5,751 nucleotides of DNA from Ferruginibacter sp. (GTDB taxonomy: Bacteria > Bacteroidota > Bacteroidia > Chitinophagales > Chitinophagaceae), in assembly GCA_025352435.1 (NCBI GenBank), contig JANXTN010000195.1:1-5751 (forward strand), given 5' to 3'. The notes under the pieces are model-generated. The model was not told the origin of the DNA, did not search any database, and was given only the letters and a program-made list of their open reading frames with translations. This document shows positions 1 to 5,751 of the stretch, in pieces (positions within the stretch are counted from its first letter, which is position 1; each line of letters begins with the position of its first letter). The translations under genes were made by a program, and so were the position numbers.

Positions 1-1439
1 ATAATTGCCCCAATGCAAAAAGAGAAGGCAAAGATTTATATAACGCTGCTTATTTTTTAGCTGATAAAGAAATAAAACAGATCATTCACAAAACATGTTT
101 GCCCACCTATGATGTGTTTGATGAAGACCGATATTTTGAGCCAGCTACGGAATGGAATGTGGTAGTATACAAGGGAAGAAAATTTGCCGTTACGGTTTGT
201 GAAGACATTTGGAACTTGGGCGACAATCCGCTTTATACCAATTGCCCCATGGATAACCTTATCCAACAAGGCCCTGATATGATGCTCAATATGTCTGCAT
301 CGCCATTTGATTACACACATGATGAAGACCGACATGCAGTGATTAAAGCGAATGTTCTAAAATACAAGATTCCACTTTTTTATGTAAATGCGGTAGGTAG
401 CCAGACCGAAATCGTGTTTGATGGTAACTCACTTGCGTTTGATAAAAATGCAAATCTTTGTGGCAGACTTGCCTATTGCAAAGAAGATATGCAATCATTT
501 TTTTTGCATGATGACGGAACAATTCAGGGAGAAATTTTACAAGAGGCATCGCATGTACCAGATAGAGAATTAAAACCTGATGTACTCTCAGAGACATTGA
601 ATATTCCTTTAATTTATGATGCGCTCATCTCTGGAATAAGAGATTATTTTTCCAAAATGGGTTTTACAAAAGCAATATTAGGAAGCAGTGGTGGTATAGA
701 TAGCGCAGTAGTGCTTGCATTAGCATGTGATGCATTGGGACCGGAGAATGTGAAAGCACTTTTAATGCCATCTCAATATTCAACAGGGCATTCTGTTGCG
801 GATGCTGAGCAGTTGAGCAAGAATTTAAAGAATGATTACAATATTATTCCTATTAAAAATATTTACGAAAGTTTCTTAACTGAATTACAACCACTGTTTG
901 GTGATTTACCTTTTAGCATTGCTGAAGAAAATATCCAAAGCCGAACCCGAGGAAATCTGTTGATGGCAGTTGCCAATAAATTTGGATACATACTATTAAA
1001 CACATCCAACAAGAGCGAGTTGGCTACAGGTTACGGTACACTTTATGGTGATATGGCTGGTGGAATTGGTGTGTTGGGCGATTGTTACAAATTGCAGATT
1101 TATGAACTGGCAAAATATATTAACAGGTACGAAGAAATTATTCCGCATAATATTATTACAAAACCACCAAGCGCAGAGTTAAGACCCGGGCAAAAAGACA
1201 GCGACAGCTTGCCTGATTATTCAATGCTTGATAAATTATTATACCAATATATAGAGCTGCAAAAAGATCCTCAGGAAATAAAAAGTCAAGGGTTTCAACC
1301 TGAACTTGTAGATCGAGTTTTAAAAATGGTAAACGTAAATGAGTATAAGAGAAATCAGTTTTGCCCCATCATCAGAATATCTCCAAAAGCATTTGGTATT
1401 GGAAGAAGAATGCCTATTGTAGGCAAGTATTTAAGTTAG
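1..1439 (+). CDS. nadE: Glutamine-dependent NAD+ synthetase, 5'-truncated by window edge
   Basis: The enzyme makes NAD+ from deamido-NAD+, ATP and ammonia; an N-terminal nitrilase-type domain releases the ammonia from glutamine. It is cytoplasmic and performs the last step of NAD biosynthesis. The frame is open from base 3 (codon starts are multiples of 3), giving 478 visible residues. From the usual family length (about 540-550) I infer that roughly 70 N-terminal residues, including the catalytic Glu, lie upstream. Numbering from base 3, the glutaminase Lys is K30 (in HKTCLPTYDVFDE) and the catalytic Cys is C66 (in TVCEDIW). The synthetase ATP-binding loop SGGIDS is at 229-234. RTRGN (314-318), NKSELATGYGTLYGD (336-350) and PPSAELRPGQ (from 388) are conserved synthetase segments, and the C-terminus with RISPKAFGIGRR is intact. 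A TTG at 99 falls inside conserved sequence and is not the start. A strong hairpin follows the stop, so nadE probably ends its own transcript. Confidence 0.96.
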   Translation, partial: NCPNAKREGKDLYNAAYFLADKEIKQIIHKTCLPTYDVFDEDRYFEPATEWNVVVYKGRKFAVTVCEDIWNLGDNPLYTNCPMDNLIQQGPDMMLNMSASPFDYTHDEDRHAVIKANVLKYKIPLFYVNAVGSQTEIVFDGNSLAFDKNANLCGRLAYCKEDMQSFFLHDDGTIQGEILQEASHVPDRELKPDVLSETLNIPLIYDALISGIRDYFSKMGFTKAILGSSGGIDSAVVLALACDALGPENVKALLMPSQYSTGHSVADAEQLSKNLKNDYNIIPIKNIYESFLTELQPLFGDLPFSIAEENIQSRTRGNLLMAVANKFGYILLNTSNKSELATGYGTLYGDMAGGIGVLGDCYKLQIYELAKYINRYEEIIPHNIITKPPSAELRPGQKDSDSLPDYSMLDKLLYQYIELQKDPQEIKSQGFQPELVDRVLKMVNVNEYKRNQFCPIIRISPKAFGIGRRMPIVGKYLS

Positions 1440-1440
1440 G

Positions 1441-1488
1441 TATCGGACAAATTTGCAATCAGATTGCAAATTTGTCCGATATTTCTTT
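1441..1488 (+). terminator. Rho-independent terminator of nadE (41-bp palindrome plus T-rich tail)
   Basis: Bases 1441-1460 are perfectly complementary to 1462-1481, with one unpaired A at 1461. In RNA this gives a long stem with a small loop formed by opening the central pairs. The tail ATTTCTTT follows at once on the + strand, and the left flank is not comparably T-rich when read on the - strand, so the signal is directional. It begins 2 nt after the nadE stop codon and separates nadE from the MoxR gene. The stem is AT-rich (7 of 20 pairs are GC) but unusually long and free of mismatches. Confidence 0.82.
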
Positions 1489-1543
1489 AACATAGTTTTT
1501 TCTGATATTTCATTTTAGGCATAATTATTACAATGATGGTTCT

Positions 1544-1554
1544 TTAAATTGCAC
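1544..1554 (+). promoter_or_regulatory. Possible -7 region of the MoxR operon promoter (weak)
   Basis: The string TTAAATTGCAC lies 24 nt before the MoxR start, in the only leader between the nadE terminator and the operon. It resembles the Bacteroidota -7 element (TAnnTTTG) but is not an exact match, and I see no good -33 TTTG at the expected spacing. A promoter must lie in about 1489-1578 if the upstream hairpin terminates efficiently. This exact site is a guess, supported mainly by a similar string (TTAACTTGCGC) before rsgA. Confidence 0.25.
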
Positions 1555-1578
1555 GGAAGTAAAAAATAATAGATACAT

Positions 1579-2580
1579 ATGTTACAAACCGCAGAAGACA
1601 TTCGACTTTTAAATGAAAAAATTAATCATGCATCAGGATTTGTATCACGAATAAATGACGAATTAAGTAAGGTAATTGTAGGTCAACAAACTATGATAGA
1701 GCGCTTGTTGATTGGAATGTTGAGTAATGGACATGTATTGCTAGAAGGTGTACCGGGACTTGCAAAAACACTTGCAATAAAGTCGTTAGCACAAACTATT
1801 CATGCGCAGTACAGCCGTATCCAATTTACGCCTGATCTGTTGCCTGCCGATGTGATTGGTACCATGATTTACAACCAAAGTAAGAATGAGTTTTACGTTC
1901 GTAAAGGACCAATATTTGCAAATTTTATTTTAGCAGATGAGATAAATCGTGCACCTGCCAAAGTACAAAGTGCGTTATTGGAAGCCATGCAGGAAAGGCA
2001 GGTAACCATTGGTGATACCAGTTATAAATTACAAGAACCGTTTTTAGTTTTAGCAACACAAAATCCAATTGAACAGGAAGGAACATATCCGTTACCTGAA
2101 GCACAAGTTGATCGTTTTATGCTTAAAGTGGTTGTTGGATATCCAACAAAAACAGATGAGCAGATGATCATCAGGCAAAATACACAAGGGCTGACAGCAC
2201 CGACTATTAATCCGGTTGCTTCTGCTGCTGAGGTTCTTACAGCAAAAGAATTAGTTCGTTCTATTTATGTAGATGAAAAAATAGAAAATTATATTCTGGA
2301 TATTGTATTTGCAACCCGCTTTCCGGAGAAATATAACCTGGCAAAATTAAAGCCGATGATTGGTTTTGGTGGCTCACCACGTGCAAGCATAAACCTTGCA
2401 CTTGCATCTAAAGCATATGCCTTTTTAAATAAGAGAGGTTATGTTGTGCCCGAAGATGTACGTAATGTTTGCAAAGATATTTTAAGACATAGAATAGGCC
2501 TTACTTACGAAGCCGAAGCTGAAAACGTAAACGTAGAAAATATTATTGATGAAATTTTAAGAACGGTAAAAGTGCCGTAA
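1579..2580 (+). CDS. moxR: MoxR-family AAA+ ATPase
   Basis: This is a 333-residue cytoplasmic AAA+ ATPase of the MoxR family, members of which are believed to remodel or activate VWA-domain partner proteins using ATP. Visible motifs are Walker A GVPGLAKT (57-64), Walker B ILADEINR (117-124, with D120 and E121), sensor 1 ATQNP (159-163), a candidate arginine finger in VDRF (R179), and sensor 2 GSPRAS (265-270, R268). Length and motif order are normal for the family, and no catalytic residue is missing. The ATG at 1579 places about 30 residues before the conserved VIVGQ motif, which is usual. The leader is A-rich with no Shine-Dalgarno sequence, as is normal for Bacteroidota. It is the first gene of the cluster; its likely clients are the DUF58 protein and BatA encoded downstream. 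The substrate and physiological role cannot be read from the sequence. Confidence 0.95.
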   Translation: MLQTAEDIRLLNEKINHASGFVSRINDELSKVIVGQQTMIERLLIGMLSNGHVLLEGVPGLAKTLAIKSLAQTIHAQYSRIQFTPDLLPADVIGTMIYNQSKNEFYVRKGPIFANFILADEINRAPAKVQSALLEAMQERQVTIGDTSYKLQEPFLVLATQNPIEQEGTYPLPEAQVDRFMLKVVVGYPTKTDEQMIIRQNTQGLTAPTINPVASAAEVLTAKELVRSIYVDEKIENYILDIVFATRFPEKYNLAKLKPMIGFGGSPRASINLALASKAYAFLNKRGYVVPEDVRNVCKDILRHRIGLTYEAEAENVNVENIIDEILRTVKVP

Positions 2581-2582
2581 GA

Positions 2583-2640
2583 GGTTGAGAGTTTAAAAGT
2601 TGATGGGTAAAGGTTGAAGGCTGATTGTTGAAGGTTGATG
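2583..2640 (+). repeat. Degenerate 7-bp tandem repeat (GTTGAWG) between MoxR and DUF58 genes
   Basis: GTTGA occurs at 2584, 2599, 2613, 2627 and 2634. The last four share one 7-bp phase, and the intervening heptads at 2606 (GGTAAAG) and 2620 (GCTGATT) are degenerate copies. The consensus unit is GTTGAAG/GTTGATG. A further GGTTG at 2656 is out of phase. The array fills about half of the 117-nt gap, begins just 3 nt after the MoxR stop, and is not part of a gene. I know of no function; it may be a decayed slippage-expanded array. Confidence 0.65.
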
Positions 2641-2697
2641 GACTAGTAAAGAGAAGGTTGCTAAACTTAAATGAAGATTAATTTCTAATTCTTACGA

Positions 2698-3624
2698 ATG
2701 ATTTTTTTTAAAAAAGGAAAAGTAGAAGATGTTACCACGCCGATAAAGGATGTGAGTACAGATTCTGCAGCGCTATTAAAAAAAGTAAGAGAGCTGGAAA
2801 TAAAAAGCAAAAAAATAACTACACATCTTTTTACAGGAGAATATCATTCGGCATTTAAAGGAAAGGGGATGAGCTTTAGAGAAGTAAGAGAGTACAGCGC
2901 AGGAGATGATGTAAGATTTATAGATTGGAATGTTAGTGCTCGTTTTAATACCCCGTTTTCAAAATTATTTGAGGAAGAAAGAGAGCTTACTTTGATGTTG
3001 ATGGTAGATACAAGTACGAGTAATTTGTTTGGAACGATAGGAAAAAGAAAGAAAGATCTTATCACAGAGATGGCGGCGGTATTGGCTTTTAGTGCGGTGA
3101 GCAATAATGATAAAGTTGGTGTAATTTTCTTTAGCGATAAAATAGAAAAATATATTCCGCCTAAAAAAGGAAGACCACATGCGTTGTATATAGTGAGAGA
3201 GTTGTTAGGCCTAAAACCAACTTCCGTTGGAACTGATATTGATGAAGCAATCAAATATTTTAATAACACAACAAGGCAAAAAAGTATAGGTTTTATCATC
3301 AGTGATTTTCTTGCTACAGGGTATGAAAACGATTTAAAAGTAATTGGGAAAAAGCATGATGTGATAGGTATAAAAGTGTATGATAAAATGGACATGCAAT
3401 TGCCCGAAGCTGGTTTGTTACAATTAAAAGATGCGGAAACGCAAAGCGTGAAGTGGATAGATAGTGATGACCCGGTTGTAAGACATAATTATTCTCAGCA
3501 TTTTTTTACACAGACGGATATTTGTTCTAAATATTTTAAACAAGCCGGCGCAGATTTACTGCATGTAAAAACGGATGACGATTATGTAAAAATTTTACAA
3601 AAATTCTTTTTGAAAAGAAAGTAA
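2698..3624 (+). CDS. DUF58 family protein (VWA-like domain)
   Basis: This 308-residue protein of the DUF58 family is the usual partner encoded next to MoxR ATPases. The DUF58 signature segment is complete: GEYHSAFKGKGMSF (47-60), REYSAGDDVRFIDWN (64-78) and SARF. It runs into a VWA-like fold with MIDAS residues D104, S106 and S108 (DTSTS), T179 (GTD) and D203 (SDF). All five are present, so metal binding is plausible. There is no signal peptide or clear membrane segment, so it is probably cytoplasmic and may be membrane-associated through its partners. The ATG at 2698 is supported by an in-frame stop at 2686-2688 and by the next in-frame Met lying inside the conserved core (M58). The first 25 residues are not conserved family sequence as far as I can judge. 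Codons 2-6 contain eight T followed by six A. The stop lies 9 nt before the next gene, so the two are probably co-transcribed. The biochemical function of DUF58 is unknown. Confidence 0.93.
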   Translation: MIFFKKGKVEDVTTPIKDVSTDSAALLKKVRELEIKSKKITTHLFTGEYHSAFKGKGMSFREVREYSAGDDVRFIDWNVSARFNTPFSKLFEEERELTLMLMVDTSTSNLFGTIGKRKKDLITEMAAVLAFSAVSNNDKVGVIFFSDKIEKYIPPKKGRPHALYIVRELLGLKPTSVGTDIDEAIKYFNNTTRQKSIGFIISDFLATGYENDLKVIGKKHDVIGIKVYDKMDMQLPEAGLLQLKDAETQSVKWIDSDDPVVRHNYSQHFFTQTDICSKYFKQAGADLLHVKTDDDYVKILQKFFLKRK

Positions 3625-3633
3625 ATATTTAGA

Positions 3634-4560
3634 ATGAGAAAATTTTACAAGCATATAGTTAAGTTGTTATCAACAGCTGCCATATTAATAGTTTGCTTTT
3701 CTTCATCTGCACAGGGTATTAGGAGTTCCGTTGATAAGAACACCATTTTAATTGGAGAAAGAATTACCTACACTCTTACTGTTGACCTTCCTTCGCCGGA
3801 ATATACAGTGAGCATAAACATACCGGATTCTATCCCTCATTTTGAAATCTTAGAAAAGAATGGCGGTAATGGTAAAGATCAAAAAGGGAACATAGTCTGG
3901 CAACAGAAAATTGTATTCACTAGTTTCGATTCGGGCTCTTACACTTTCCCGGGATTGCTTTACAGAATAAATCATTTGAACACAGCTTCGCAAACCTTGA
4001 CTACTAACCAACTTAAAATTGAAGTTGGTTATATGCCATTAGATAAGGGTGGAAATCCAAGAGATATAAAATCGATATTAAATGTGGAGTTTGTCGATTG
4101 GTTTTGGGTATACATTGCTGCAGGAATTTTACTCTTATTGCTTGTGCTATTTTTCGTGTGGCGCTATTTTAGAAAAAATAAAAAAGTGGTCGTACCTGTA
4201 AATGCAAAAGGTGCTTATGAAGAAGCATTGCTTGCTTTGGAGGAATTGAAAAAAGCCAATGAGCAGCGCAGTTTGGGCGTAAAAGAATACCATACAAGAT
4301 TAGCAGATGTATTGAGAACTTATTATGGTAGAACTGTGAATCAAAATTTTTCGAACAAAACAACACAGGAGATTTTGATAAAATTAAAATCGCATGAGTT
4401 AAAAGCAGAAACTGCATCACATGCAACAGAAGCTTTGGCTACAGGAGATGCAGTAAAATTTGCAAAATACCATTCCTCGTACACAGAAAACGAAGCCGCG
4501 TTAAATTATTTAAAAACCGCTATTGAAGAAATAGAAGTTTCACGTACAAAAAAAGTTTAA
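3634..4560 (+). CDS. BatD/DUF4381-like secreted, single-pass membrane protein
   Basis: This 308-residue protein is encoded between DUF58 and BatA. A signal peptide is visible at about 1-26: a basic start (MRKFYKH), a hydrophobic core from LL to CF, and a likely cleavage after SSSA. Residues 28-134 are predicted extracytoplasmic beta-rich sequence of the BatD-like type, with the opening SVDKNTILIGERITYTLTVD. A conserved-looking PLDKGGNPRDIKSIL (135-149) precedes a transmembrane helix at about 157-179. The following basic residues (RKNKK) indicate that the C-terminal part, 180-308, is cytoplasmic. That part is mostly helical and resembles the DUF4381 domain, with KEYHTRLADVLRTYYG and DAVKFAKYH segments. 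I infer that it links a periplasmic domain to the cytoplasmic MoxR/DUF58 pair. The spacing of 9 nt and 3 nt to its neighbours indicates one transcript. I cannot assign a specific bat letter, and the family assignment rests on domain style and context. Confidence 0.8.
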   Translation: MRKFYKHIVKLLSTAAILIVCFSSSAQGIRSSVDKNTILIGERITYTLTVDLPSPEYTVSINIPDSIPHFEILEKNGGNGKDQKGNIVWQQKIVFTSFDSGSYTFPGLLYRINHLNTASQTLTTNQLKIEVGYMPLDKGGNPRDIKSILNVEFVDWFWVYIAAGILLLLLVLFFVWRYFRKNKKVVVPVNAKGAYEEALLALEELKKANEQRSLGVKEYHTRLADVLRTYYGRTVNQNFSNKTTQEILIKLKSHELKAETASHATEALATGDAVKFAKYHSSYTENEAALNYLKTAIEEIEVSRTKKV

Positions 4561-4563
4561 AAT

Positions 4564-5565
4564 TTGCTTTTCGATTACTTTTCAAATATTGAATTTTCAC
4601 AGCCGTATTTTTTTGCGTTGTTATTACTTATTCCATTATTAATTGTGTGGTATATAACTACAAACAACCGCAGAAGCGCTTCACTTCAGGTTTCCACTAC
4701 TGCCGCAAAGGACCTGGGTAGCTGGAAAGTTTCTTTCAGGCATGTTTTATTTATATTAAGAATATTAGCATTGGTATTTTTAATAACTGCCTTGGCAAAT
4801 CCACAAACCAGAAATGATGAAAAGAACACGGAAGGTGAGGGGATTGATATTATGTTGTGTATGGATGTAAGTGGGAGCATGAGTGCACAGGATTTTACAC
4901 CAAACCGATTGGAAGCCGCAAAAAATGTGGCAATAGATTTTATTAACCGCAGACCAACAGACAGAATTGGTGTAGTAATTTTTTCCGGAGAAAGTTTTAC
5001 GCAATGCCCATTAACTACAGACAAAAATGTATTAATTGCTGCAGTGCAAAATGTTCACTTTGGTTTGTTAGAAGATGGTACTGCAATCGGTTCAGGTTTA
5101 AGTACCAGTGTGGACAGACTGCGTAATTCAAAAACAAAATCCAGGATAGTGATTTTGCTGACCGACGGCGAAAATAACGGAGGCCTTATTGATCCCAAAA
5201 CAGCAAAAGAAATTGCCAAGGCATTTGGAATTAAGGTATATACCATTGGTGTAGGTACAGATGGGTTTGCGCCGCAACCTGAACAAACCGCATTAGGTGT
5301 TCAAATTCGTTCAGTAAAGGTGTCTATAGATGAAAAATTATTGAAGCAAATAGCAGATGAAACGGGAGGTAAATATTTTCGTGCAAAAAATACTGATGGA
5401 CTTTCAGGTATTTATTCAACTATTGATGAACTTGAAAAAAGTAAGGTAGAAATAACAACAACTACAAGATTTACAGATAAATTTTTACCTTTTGCAATTG
5501 CAGCAGCTTTCTTTTTACTCTTGGAAATATTGCTGCGATACCTTGTTTTCCGTAAGTTTCCGTAA
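4564..5565 (+). CDS. batA: BatA-type membrane protein with VWA domain, TTG start
   Basis: This 333-residue inner-membrane protein has a VWA domain and is the BatA component of the Bacteroides aerotolerance type of cluster. Hydrophobic segments lie at about 13-32 and 58-78, then the VWA domain, then a C-terminal helix at about 309-328. The MIDAS is complete: DVSGS (101-105), T173 in DGTAIG, and D201 in TDGEN. The later segments GVQIRSVKVSIDEKLL and ETGGKYFRA are typical of BatA. The start is inferred to be the TTG at 4564. The resulting N-terminus MLFDYFSNIEFSQPYFF matches BatA style, the upstream stop leaves only three bases, and there is no in-frame ATG before the VWA domain (M97). Translation is likely coupled to the upstream gene. 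bat genes were linked to aerotolerance in Bacteroides; the molecular action is not settled. The expected batB does not follow; rsgA does. Confidence 0.93.
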   Translation: MLFDYFSNIEFSQPYFFALLLLIPLLIVWYITTNNRRSASLQVSTTAAKDLGSWKVSFRHVLFILRILALVFLITALANPQTRNDEKNTEGEGIDIMLCMDVSGSMSAQDFTPNRLEAAKNVAIDFINRRPTDRIGVVIFSGESFTQCPLTTDKNVLIAAVQNVHFGLLEDGTAIGSGLSTSVDRLRNSKTKSRIVILLTDGENNGGLIDPKTAKEIAKAFGIKVYTIGVGTDGFAPQPEQTALGVQIRSVKVSIDEKLLKQIADETGGKYFRAKNTDGLSGIYSTIDELEKSKVEITTTTRFTDKFLPFAIAAAFFLLLEILLRYLVFRKFP

Positions 5566-5625
5566 TTCTCTTTTGCTTTACAAGTTTCAGAGCATCTGCA
5601 AAAAAACTCGGATGCCCGTCATTTA

Positions 5626-5636
5626 TTAACTTGCGC
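5626..5636 (+). promoter_or_regulatory. Possible -7 element just before rsgA (weak)
   Basis: TTAACTTGCGC ends 2 nt before the rsgA ATG and agrees at 9 of 11 positions with the string at 1544-1554 before the MoxR gene. It loosely resembles the Bacteroidota TAnnTTTG element. If it is a real promoter, rsgA would be leaderless or start translation at a later codon. No convincing -33 element is visible. Confidence 0.25.
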
Positions 5637-5638
5637 TA

Positions 5639-5751
5639 ATGCAGGCTACAGTTTACAGATCTACAGGAAGTTGGTATATCGTTAAAAACAGCAAAGGAGA
5701 ATTTCTTAACGCTCGTTTAAAAGGGAAATTAAAGATAGACGGCATTACTTC
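5639..5751 (+). CDS. rsgA: RsgA ribosome small-subunit-dependent GTPase, N-terminus only (cut by window end)
   Basis: Only the first 37 codons and two bases of the next are present. The translation begins MQATVYRSTGSWYIVK and continues with NARLKGKLKIDGIT. This is the start of the N-terminal OB-fold domain of RsgA (YjeQ), a circularly permuted GTPase that acts in late 30S subunit maturation in the cytoplasm. The GTPase motifs and the C-terminal zinc-binding region lie beyond the window, so they cannot be checked. The ATG at 5639 is chosen because family proteins begin at this point, right before the xVYxSTGSWY segment. The gene lies 73 nt after batA in the same orientation. No strong terminator is visible in that gap, so read-through from the bat genes is possible. 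Functionally it is unrelated to them. Confidence 0.88.
   Translation, partial: MQATVYRSTGSWYIVKNSKGEFLNARLKGKLKIDGIT

Noticed and set aside
99..101. TTG at 99 as the start of nadE
   Set aside because: The same frame is open back to base 3 and encodes recognisable nitrilase-domain sequence, including the catalytic-lysine segment (HKTCLPTYDVF), so the true start lies before the window.
57..335. Minus-strand open frame overlapping nadE
   Set aside because: It is fully contained in conserved NadE coding sequence and lacks any recognisable domain.
2658..2686. Internal promoter for the DUF58 gene (TTG, 18-nt spacer, TAATTTCT)
   Set aside because: Both parts are incomplete matches to the Bacteroidota consensus, and such matches are frequent by chance in AT-rich sequence.
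2701..2715. Programmed -1 frameshift site at the T/A run in DUF58
   Set aside because: The A-AAA-AAG heptamer is not in the required zero-frame phase, and the gene reads through intact without any shift.
2844..3395. 183-codon open frame on the - strand across the DUF58 gene
   Set aside because: It lies wholly inside a clearly conserved gene on the other strand and its translation looks like no protein family; it is a shadow caused by AT-rich codon use.
3586..3650. Direct repeat AAAATTTTACAA at the DUF58 end and the start of the next gene
   Set aside because: Both copies are explained by coding sequence (Lys, Ile/Phe and Leu/Tyr codons) in an AT-rich genome, and no further structure links them.
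3685..3696. Lipoprotein signal (LIVC) in the BatD-like protein
   Set aside because: The residue before the Cys is Val rather than Gly, Ala or Ser, so it is a poor lipobox. A type I signal peptide ending near SSSA fits better.
5592..5615. Hairpin GCATC/GATGC as a terminator after batA
   Set aside because: The arms are only 5 bp with a loop of 14 nt and no T-rich tract follows on the + strand; it is too weak to call.

Overview
The window looks like chromosomal DNA from a low-GC member of the Bacteroidota, most likely a Chitinophagaceae-like lineage. The evidence is the Bacteroidota-type glutamine-dependent NAD+ synthetase, a MoxR/DUF58/BatA ('Bacteroides aerotolerance') gene cluster, A-rich leaders without Shine-Dalgarno sequences, and an RsgA N-terminus of the form seen in that group. 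The family-level placement is an inference from remembered protein style, not from a search. All genes lie on the + strand.

Layout. (1) Bases 1-1439 hold the 3' part of nadE. Its reading frame is open from the first bases of the window, so the gene is cut by the window edge and does not start at the internal TTG at 99. (2) Bases 1440-1578 are intergenic: a near-perfect 41-bp palindrome followed by a T-rich tract serves as the nadE terminator, and the leader of the next unit follows. (3) Bases 1579-5565 hold four co-oriented genes: a MoxR AAA+ ATPase, a DUF58 protein with a VWA-like domain, a secreted/membrane-anchored BatD/DUF4381-like protein, and the membrane VWA protein BatA. The last three are packed with gaps of 9 and 3 nt. 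The first two are separated by 117 nt containing a degenerate 7-bp tandem repeat. batA appears to use a TTG start directly after, and in frame with, the stop codon of its upstream neighbour. (4) Bases 5566-5638 are a short intergenic region. (5) From 5639 to the window end is the 5' end of rsgA, the ribosome-assembly GTPase.

How the genes work together. MoxR ATPases are thought to act as chaperones or remodellers of VWA-domain proteins carrying a metal-ion-dependent adhesion site (MIDAS). Both VWA-type proteins here (DUF58 and BatA) keep all visible MIDAS residues. A plausible reading is a cytoplasmic ATPase plus DUF58 adaptor acting on an inner-membrane BatA/BatD-like complex, with a role in envelope or oxidative-stress physiology. 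The usual continuation of this cluster (batB, batC, batD, batE) does not follow batA; rsgA does. I found no mobile element, CRISPR array, tRNA or rRNA. No new system is clearly present. The most unusual points are the shortened bat cluster, the TTG/in-frame junction, the heptad repeat in the moxR-DUF58 gap and the long terminator palindrome.
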